64,000 nucleotides of DNA from Icerya purchasi (taxonomy: Eukaryota > Arthropoda > Insecta > Hemiptera > Monophlebidae). The stretch covers positions 477,040,400 to 477,104,399 of the forward strand of contig CM077115.1 of NCBI GenBank assembly GCA_039619475.1, in the 5' to 3' direction. The notes below the pieces were generated by a model. That model did no database searches. It saw nothing but the letters and a program-made list of their open reading frames with translations, and had not been told where the DNA came from. Shown in pieces: positions 58,193 to 64,000 of this stretch. Within the stretch, counting starts at the first letter, position 1, and every line of letters starts with the position of its first letter. The position numbers and the translations under genes were made by a program.

Positions 58193-60543
58193 GTTCTATT
58201 AAATTTATTTTATTTTTTTCTTATATATATATATATATATATATCTCAAAATGGTATAAAATGCAATATTATGCGACATAAATTTTAATTCAATATATTA
58301 CTGGCTACGTGTCTATTAAGAATTTTTAGATGTATTAATACTTTAGTTATTCATAAGGCCAGCTTTTTTTGTGTTAACTCTCCGTATATTTTTATTTATA
58401 CATATATAAGGCGAGGCCTAAAAAAGTTTCACTTCAAAATCCCCCACCGTGTCCTAGAATTACGATAAATTTTACGTCAATGCATAGAAAAATTATTGTT
58501 TTTCATCGATTTTTACACGTTTTTTAGTGTAATTCTCGGAAATTAACTGAAATTTAACAAATAATAATCACATGGATGAACGGTTGATTAAAATTATATC
58601 ACACGATGACGGAGAAAAGCCAAAAAAAAAAAAGAAGCGGTACGGCCGTATCCCATCGCAAATTTCTAAAAATAGTATACCCAATAAAGTCTAGATGCAG
58701 AACCGTTATGATAGTTCTTTTCATCGTCTACTGTTAATATAGATGTTTTATTATAAATATAGATGTTTTATTATATCGTCGTTTCGGTCTATGTTCTTTC
58801 TACTTCTATTGCCACTTTGTTGTAGTCTGTTTTTATATCTTTTTTGTCGCCTTTGCTCTAAAAATTCCTTCTGATTTTCACTGTTATCCGAGTATTATTC
58901 CGTTTGTTTTCTTTCTATTTTCTACGTCCAAGGTTTATTAAATTGTAGTGAGTTACTGTGGCCACTCTGTTACTGACTGTTGCACGACGATATGCACCTA
59001 AATAAATTTTTACATGTATGTTATAAACCTCGCATCGAGCATTTTACTTTACATTTCTCCTCAGTCTTTTTATCCGCATCTGTATTTTTCAAATAATAAA
59101 AATGTAAACGTGTGAATGATATGCTAAAACGTTAAATACATTTTTTACAATGACGTTCGAAAACATTGAAAAAACGTTTGTTTTGTCAAATAGTTCTTGG
59201 CTGTTTCTTCCTAACTGTTAGTTATATTATTCGATGTTTTGCTGAGTGTAAACAGAAATCTGATATTTGCGAAAAATTGTAGGCCATCGGCTGGTTTTTC
59301 CGGCGATCGATTATGATTGGCCTCAAAGCTGTCTTTCTTTTATCTCGTTATCTTCATCTTTCCTACTGTTGAAATCGTGTTTTGTTACCTCCTTCTTGCG
59401 GTAGCTGCAAAATAATTCTGTGCAAATGACAAATTTAACCCAATTAAAAGGCGGGACAGCACTATAGTCTATTGTGGTTAGAAGTCCGAATTACAATATT
59501 ATGCGTGGTTAGATAATAGTGGTTATGTCAGCACCTACGTGATGTTTTTTGTTTTTTTTTTTTATATATTTAAACGAATATTAATTTTTATGTTAAATAA
59601 ATTTTACTTGTGATCCTTATGAGAGGACCGGTTTTTTTTTTAACAATTGATTTTTCATTTATTTAGAATCGTATCTACAACTAAAGTTTAAATTTTCTAA
59701 AAAAAAAAAAAAATAGATGCATGCTATAAAGTTCGTGCAATTAACTAATTAATTAAAACAAGGGGAGGGAATTAACTGACGAGTGGTGCTAATTTTTCTT
59801 TTAAGTTTATACGAGATGAAATAGCGAAAGAAAAAATTTTTGTGCAGTATGAACGGATCAGAAACGACAACGTATTAACGATAACTTTTTTTTTTCGGAA
59901 TTTTAATGATAAAAAAGCGTTTATTTAATTTAAAAAGACAATCTAGTGGGGTTTTTTTTCGGTTAATATTTTTACACCATTTATGAATGTGTATACGAGA
60001 TACATTAAATATATTTGCAAAGGTTATTAAAATTACACTGCATGTTTGTTAACAAATGGGAATAATGCTTTATGGAGATCAACACGGTTTAGTGATACGT
60101 TTGAATATTCTGAAGAGTGTTTAGCCGCGCTTTGTACTTTTGACACTGTATTAAATTTTTATTGTGAAAAATAACACAACTCGAAGGAAATAAAATTTAA
60201 AAATATCGTACATATTAATAATTATTTTTATCAGGCGTGAAGAAACAATGGAGTAAATAACGTAATTTCTTTTCATATAATGGTTTCATGGTGTGATATT
60301 TTTTTCCTTTTTTATTCCACCCATCGTCTTATTTAGAATAGCGAGCAAAATAATAACGTATTTCACACATGCCGATTAAAGAAAATGAAATAGCGTTTGA
60401 ACTGTATCTCTCAATAAAGAGAGTAACAATAGTCTCAAAAATATGTTCAATGAGAAGAGCCGCTTCGTTTCGAAATATTCCCGAAATTTGTTTTAGGTTT
60501 TTGGGATAGTAAAATAAAACAGTACTTGTGAGAATGTTAAAAA
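58193..60543. other. non-coding stretch with simple repeats
   Basis: Holds a (TA)n run at about 58220-58243, a repeated 17-bp block ATATAGATGTTTTATTA near 58738-58773 and poly-A/T runs. No gene recognised. Confidence 0.55.
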
Positions 60544-61336
60544 TCCTTACTATATATATAATATTATAAATGCGAAAGTAACTCTGTCTGTCTGTCTGTC
60601 TGTTACCTTTTCACGCTTAAACCGCTGAACCGATTTAGATGAAATTTTGTATGGAGATAGTTTGAGGTCAAGGAAAGAACATAGGATAGTTTTTATTCTG
60701 GAAATATTATATTAATTTTATTATTTCTTACGTATTCGTTCGTTAGTGTATGTTATTTTATTCAGCCAGATGTTTTTGTTCTGAAATTCTAAGAAACATC
60801 AGAACGCCAGAAATCGGTTTCGTTATGTAAACAAAATTACTAGCTAGCTTTTATTAACGTGTTGTTCATCTTCGATAGTCGCCATTCGTTCGTCCGTTCC
60901 TAGCTTTTACCCGCGACATTGTCCGCAGAAAATTATTATTTCAAGTAAGCTGTTTCGACGTCAATATAAATATAAATGAAAGAGGTTTTATTATTAAATC
61001 ATAAATAGTTATATAGGTACTTAGTGAGTAGGCCGGAGATTTCCTTAAAACATTTACATAAACGTATTATATTTTGATTTAAAAAAAAAAATTCTTATTA
61101 TTTTTACTGTCAATATGCCTCGCAGGCGTAAATCTGATCTAGCGCGTAACTCTAACAGAGCTCGAGCTGCGAAAGTAGCTAGAACTGAGGAATCTCAAGA
61201 GCAGACACAGACCAGACAGATTTTAGATGCCGAGCGTCACTCCTCTCAAAAGGTTTCAGAGAGCTTAGAACTTCTTTCGGATGAATTTAAATTAAAAAGC
61301 CGTTTAAAAATGAAGAGAAAATGTGATGTTGCCTGA
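60544..61336 (+). mobile_element. Helitron 5' end and truncated N-terminal gene
   Basis: The segment from TCCTTACTATATATATAAT continues with AATGCGAAAGTAACTCTGTC, (TCTG)n and CTGAACCGATTTAGATGAAA, the layout seen at the left end of many arthropod Helitrons. The frame 61115-61336 encodes a basic 73-residue protein, MPRRRKSDLARNSNRARAAK with an EESQEQTQTRQ stretch, resembling the N-terminus of Helitron replicase/helicase proteins. It stops after 73 residues; no Rep or helicase motifs follow and the CTRR-hairpin 3' end was not found. A non-autonomous or truncated copy. Confidence 0.6.
60586..60604 (+). repeat. (TCTG)n microsatellite
   Basis: About four and a half TCTG units inside the Helitron left end. 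Confidence 0.9.
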
Positions 61337-61989
61337 TTGTATTATCTTAAACCCAATTAAATTTTTCGGGAATATTTCGAAACAAAACGGCACCTCTCAT
61401 TGGAAACATTTTAAATGTTTCTAAAGAGAGTAACGCAATAAGAAGGGGGGTTGCAGTATGGTCATAGCGCTTCAACAGTCTTCAGTGACGTTATAACAAA
61501 AACTACCACGTGTATCTGATTTTTATAGAAATGCAAAGGTGTGAAGGTTTTTTTGCCGCTTTATTATTACAGACAATTATCAGAGTTTGTCGTTTATATT
61601 AAAATAACGGAACTTGATTCACGCTATTTTCGTGAAGTTTTTATATTTCCTAATATTTCGTTCACGTTTTACATTCGTACGATGAGCTCAATTGCACATA
61701 ATTTCTCGAAAAATTCGTCAAACAATTTCAACGAATTCTTTCACAATGTTAACCTCCAAAATAAGCAATAATTACAGATGATATCGCGCAATAATGGGAA
61801 AAAAAATAGAAATAATTTTTTTTTACGATTTCTCCTGCTTTTACCATTAATGCGAGCTATTGAACGACGGATTGAATGTTTCTATACGTTTCCCTTTTTT
61901 TTATACGATACATTTACTTTGTTAAAATTATTTTTGCCGGCCTTTGTCGCCAAGTTTATCTGTGTACGTCCCCGCTCTCAAAAGACTCG
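61337..61989. other. stretch between Helitron and LINE fragments
   Basis: A short inverted pair around 61398-61425 (GGAAACATTTTAAATGTTTC) could form a hairpin; it is too far from a CTAG-type end to call a Helitron terminus. Frames at 61541-61771 and 61778 onward are unrecognised until the latter enters LINE sequence near 62015. Confidence 0.45.
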
Positions 61990-63380
61990 ATTTACTAAAA
62001 GAGGTCCTTATGTTTTACTTATGTTATATAGAGCGATAATACTTTCCAAATTTGACTAAGACGCATTCCTGTACACAAGTGCTCCCAAACAATTTCTTCG
62101 TCTCTGTTTCGGAGCACTTAATTCCTCTCTAATTCCAGCCATTTTAGCAGAGACTGGATTCCTACTTTTTTTCATTCGAAGACTCTTATTAGGTGAAAGA
62201 TTTCTCATCAAACGCCTCCTTATTACTAATTCTAAACTCCTAAGATTTTATCAATTCATTTTCAATAATTGACATTTCTCTCTTTGTAAAATTCCTATAT
62301 TATCCTCGATCTCTTCTCGGCTTATGCTTTTCTCGCCTTTTGTCCTCCCTTTCACCAAACCACCTTACTTCACTTATAATTTCTTTGAACTCATGCACTC
62401 TCCGAAGTTATTTGTTCTCCCCTCGGACATTAAATCTCTTTCTCATTCTCCTGATTAAAAATGAACTCAATCACGTGTGTTATCCTTATACTTCCCTTCC
62501 CGTATAATTATCTACACGGATGGTTCGAAGTCTGATGCTGTTGTTGGGTCTGTGTTCATTATGAATCCTTTCGGTTGCTCTCTTATTTGTCTATTTTCCT
62601 TGCCGAATCCATGGCTATCTTGCAGGCAGTCCTTTTAATATCCTTGACAAATAACATTCCTCCTATCTTCGGACTACTCGAAAAGTGTTATATTGGCTAT
62701 CTCCTCTCCCTTTCCTACTCAAATTCCTGATCTCATTATTCTCCAAATTAGCGCCTTAATTTCTAATTTATTTGCATCCCATTCTATCGTAATCGATCTA
62801 CTATGGATTTGCCCGGCCATTGCGGCATTCCTGGCAACGAGTTGGTTGACTCGTTAACACGTTCGGCGGCGATCAATAGTCTATTCTATTCATTAGTAGA
62901 TTTCCTGCTCAAGCTCTCTACTGTCTCCCTTATCACTCCCATCATGATTTTTGGACCGAATTCTATCCCTCGTTCTTTACCAGTCCTCTCGATTTTTTTA
63001 CCTTTCTATACAGCCGTTTCCTTCGTCTCTTCCCTGGTTTAATCATTTCCCCTACCTTAGCTGTTCGATTATTTCCTGTATAGTTCGCCTGTGGTTCAAT
63101 CATAGTCTGCTTCCGGCTTCTCTTTTGCGTTTTTCTATTATTCAATCACCTTTGTGTTCACCCTCCAGAGTTCAATTATACCTGCGATGCGAATATCACT
63201 TCTTGTTCGAATGCCTCTTTATTTTCTCTTAACGTGCTACCCTGTATTCTGATCTTCTGCGCCTTGGCTTCTCCACTGCTTATAGTGCCCACGCCGTTCT
63301 TGTAATCCCCTCTCTTAATGTAGTTCCTTTGTTAGCCTCCTTTATCTCCTCAATTTCTAATCTTTTCCGTATATAATGTG
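61990..63380 (+). pseudogene. I/R1-like LINE: post-RT, RNase H and 3' end
   Basis: Plus-strand pieces read MLYRAIILSKFD, LYTSAPKQFL, LRLCFGALNSSLIPAILAET and GERFLIKRLL (post-RT region), then IIYTDGSKSDAVVGSVF (first Asp of RNase H), ADSLSV-like region damaged, and WICPGHCGIPGNELVDSLTR (last RNase H motif). A Ser/Leu-rich tail follows to about 63380 (ISNLFRI). Many stops and frame changes; no intact poly-A or target duplication found. The same family type as the minus-strand 54050-54800 piece. Confidence 0.8.
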
Positions 63381-64000
63381 CAATTCAATGCGTTGAGTAA
63401 GTTCCACTGTTGACGTGCCCAAAAAATTAAATTACAAAAAAAAAGTTTAATTACTTTTAGGGAGTAGCTTCTAATTGCAAATACTATTTATTTTTATATA
63501 ACTATTATTGTATAAAAATATACTGTCTACGGAAATAAAAACGTAAAAATGGGCCAAAATCTTCGTATAGAGAGCTTCATAATGCAATTTAAGTTCGTTG
63601 TAATAGCTTTATTGGCAAATAACAACGGTAGATTATTATGTACACTTAAAAGCCCAAAATATTTCTACATACATACATATTGTAAATTAAATTGACCGAG
63701 TTAGAATTTTTAAATTTTCACGTTATTTTAGCTGTTTTTAATGTTTTTCCTCTTTTTGTTTTTTTATTTTATTCGCATTGAAAAATAATTAAGAAAGAAT
63801 ATTATAAATAACTACTCGTTTTATTTATTCATTTAGTTTTATTTTTAAAAGTTTAATATCCGGCATGTAGAAAATAAAGGTGTAATTTGGTGTACATATT
63901 GAATATTGTATCATTTATTTACATATATAACGGTATTTTTACTAATGTGTTTTCATATTCTCCCGATAATAATAAATTTATATGGAACATGTTTTGGTAA
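63381..64000. other. AT-rich window end, no recognised feature
   Basis: No frame of coding character and no repeat partner was recognised. Confidence 0.6.

Overview
The window is AT-rich eukaryotic DNA that looks like the genome of an arthropod, most likely an insect. It has GT/AG introns, long AT-rich non-coding stretches with microsatellites, and a dense, nested load of DNA transposons and non-LTR retrotransposons of families familiar from hemipteran and other insect genomes. Species-level placement cannot be made from the sequence. No tRNA, rRNA, CRISPR array or prokaryotic-style operon was seen.

The only confident host gene is the first coding exon of a Popeye-domain (bves/POPDC) gene at 45855-46370 (+), ending at a clean 5' splice site. 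No later exon was recognised, so 46371-64000 is probably intron or flank. From roughly 42.3 kb onward the DNA has visibly more CpG than the preceding 10 kb, which suggests a compositional boundary just upstream of this gene.

The rest is mostly mobile DNA. (1) 1505-4465: an apparently complete piggyBac-like transposon with TTAA duplications, 12-bp terminal repeats, subterminal 17-bp repeats and a transposase gene with one short intron and an intact DDD triad. (2) Four Mutator-superfamily (MULE) remnants: a SWIM-finger fragment (245-744), a MULE with a C-terminal Ulp1-type cysteine protease (19087-16703, minus), a different Mutator-like transposase (20100-21060), and a large multi-domain element (27346-32807) that appears to join an SGNH-esterase segment, a near-identical 39-residue repeat array, zinc fingers, a MULE transposase core, a SWIM finger and a Ulp1-type protease. 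(3) hAT elements at 73-236, 9291-10750, 36473-37123, 39335-39616 and 40522-40988, most with recognisable 8-bp target duplications. (4) TA-flanked elements at 11208-11447, 15154-15732 and 36154-37366, and nested TAA-flanked Harbinger-like elements at 30200-31102. (5) Non-LTR retrotransposon pieces at 4649-6161, 44205-45172, 50077-50652 (12-bp target duplication and poly-A tail), 54050-54800 and 61990-63380. (6) A gag/integrase deletion derivative of an LTR retrotransposon (25699-26900), a nuclease fragment (57622-58192) and a Helitron 5' end (60544-61336).

The most unusual features are the multi-domain MULE at 27.3-32.8 kb, its protease-bearing relative at 16.7-19.1 kb (both carry a stop exactly after the predicted catalytic His), and the exon-like repeat array with a tandem duplication at 14.0-16.8 kb.
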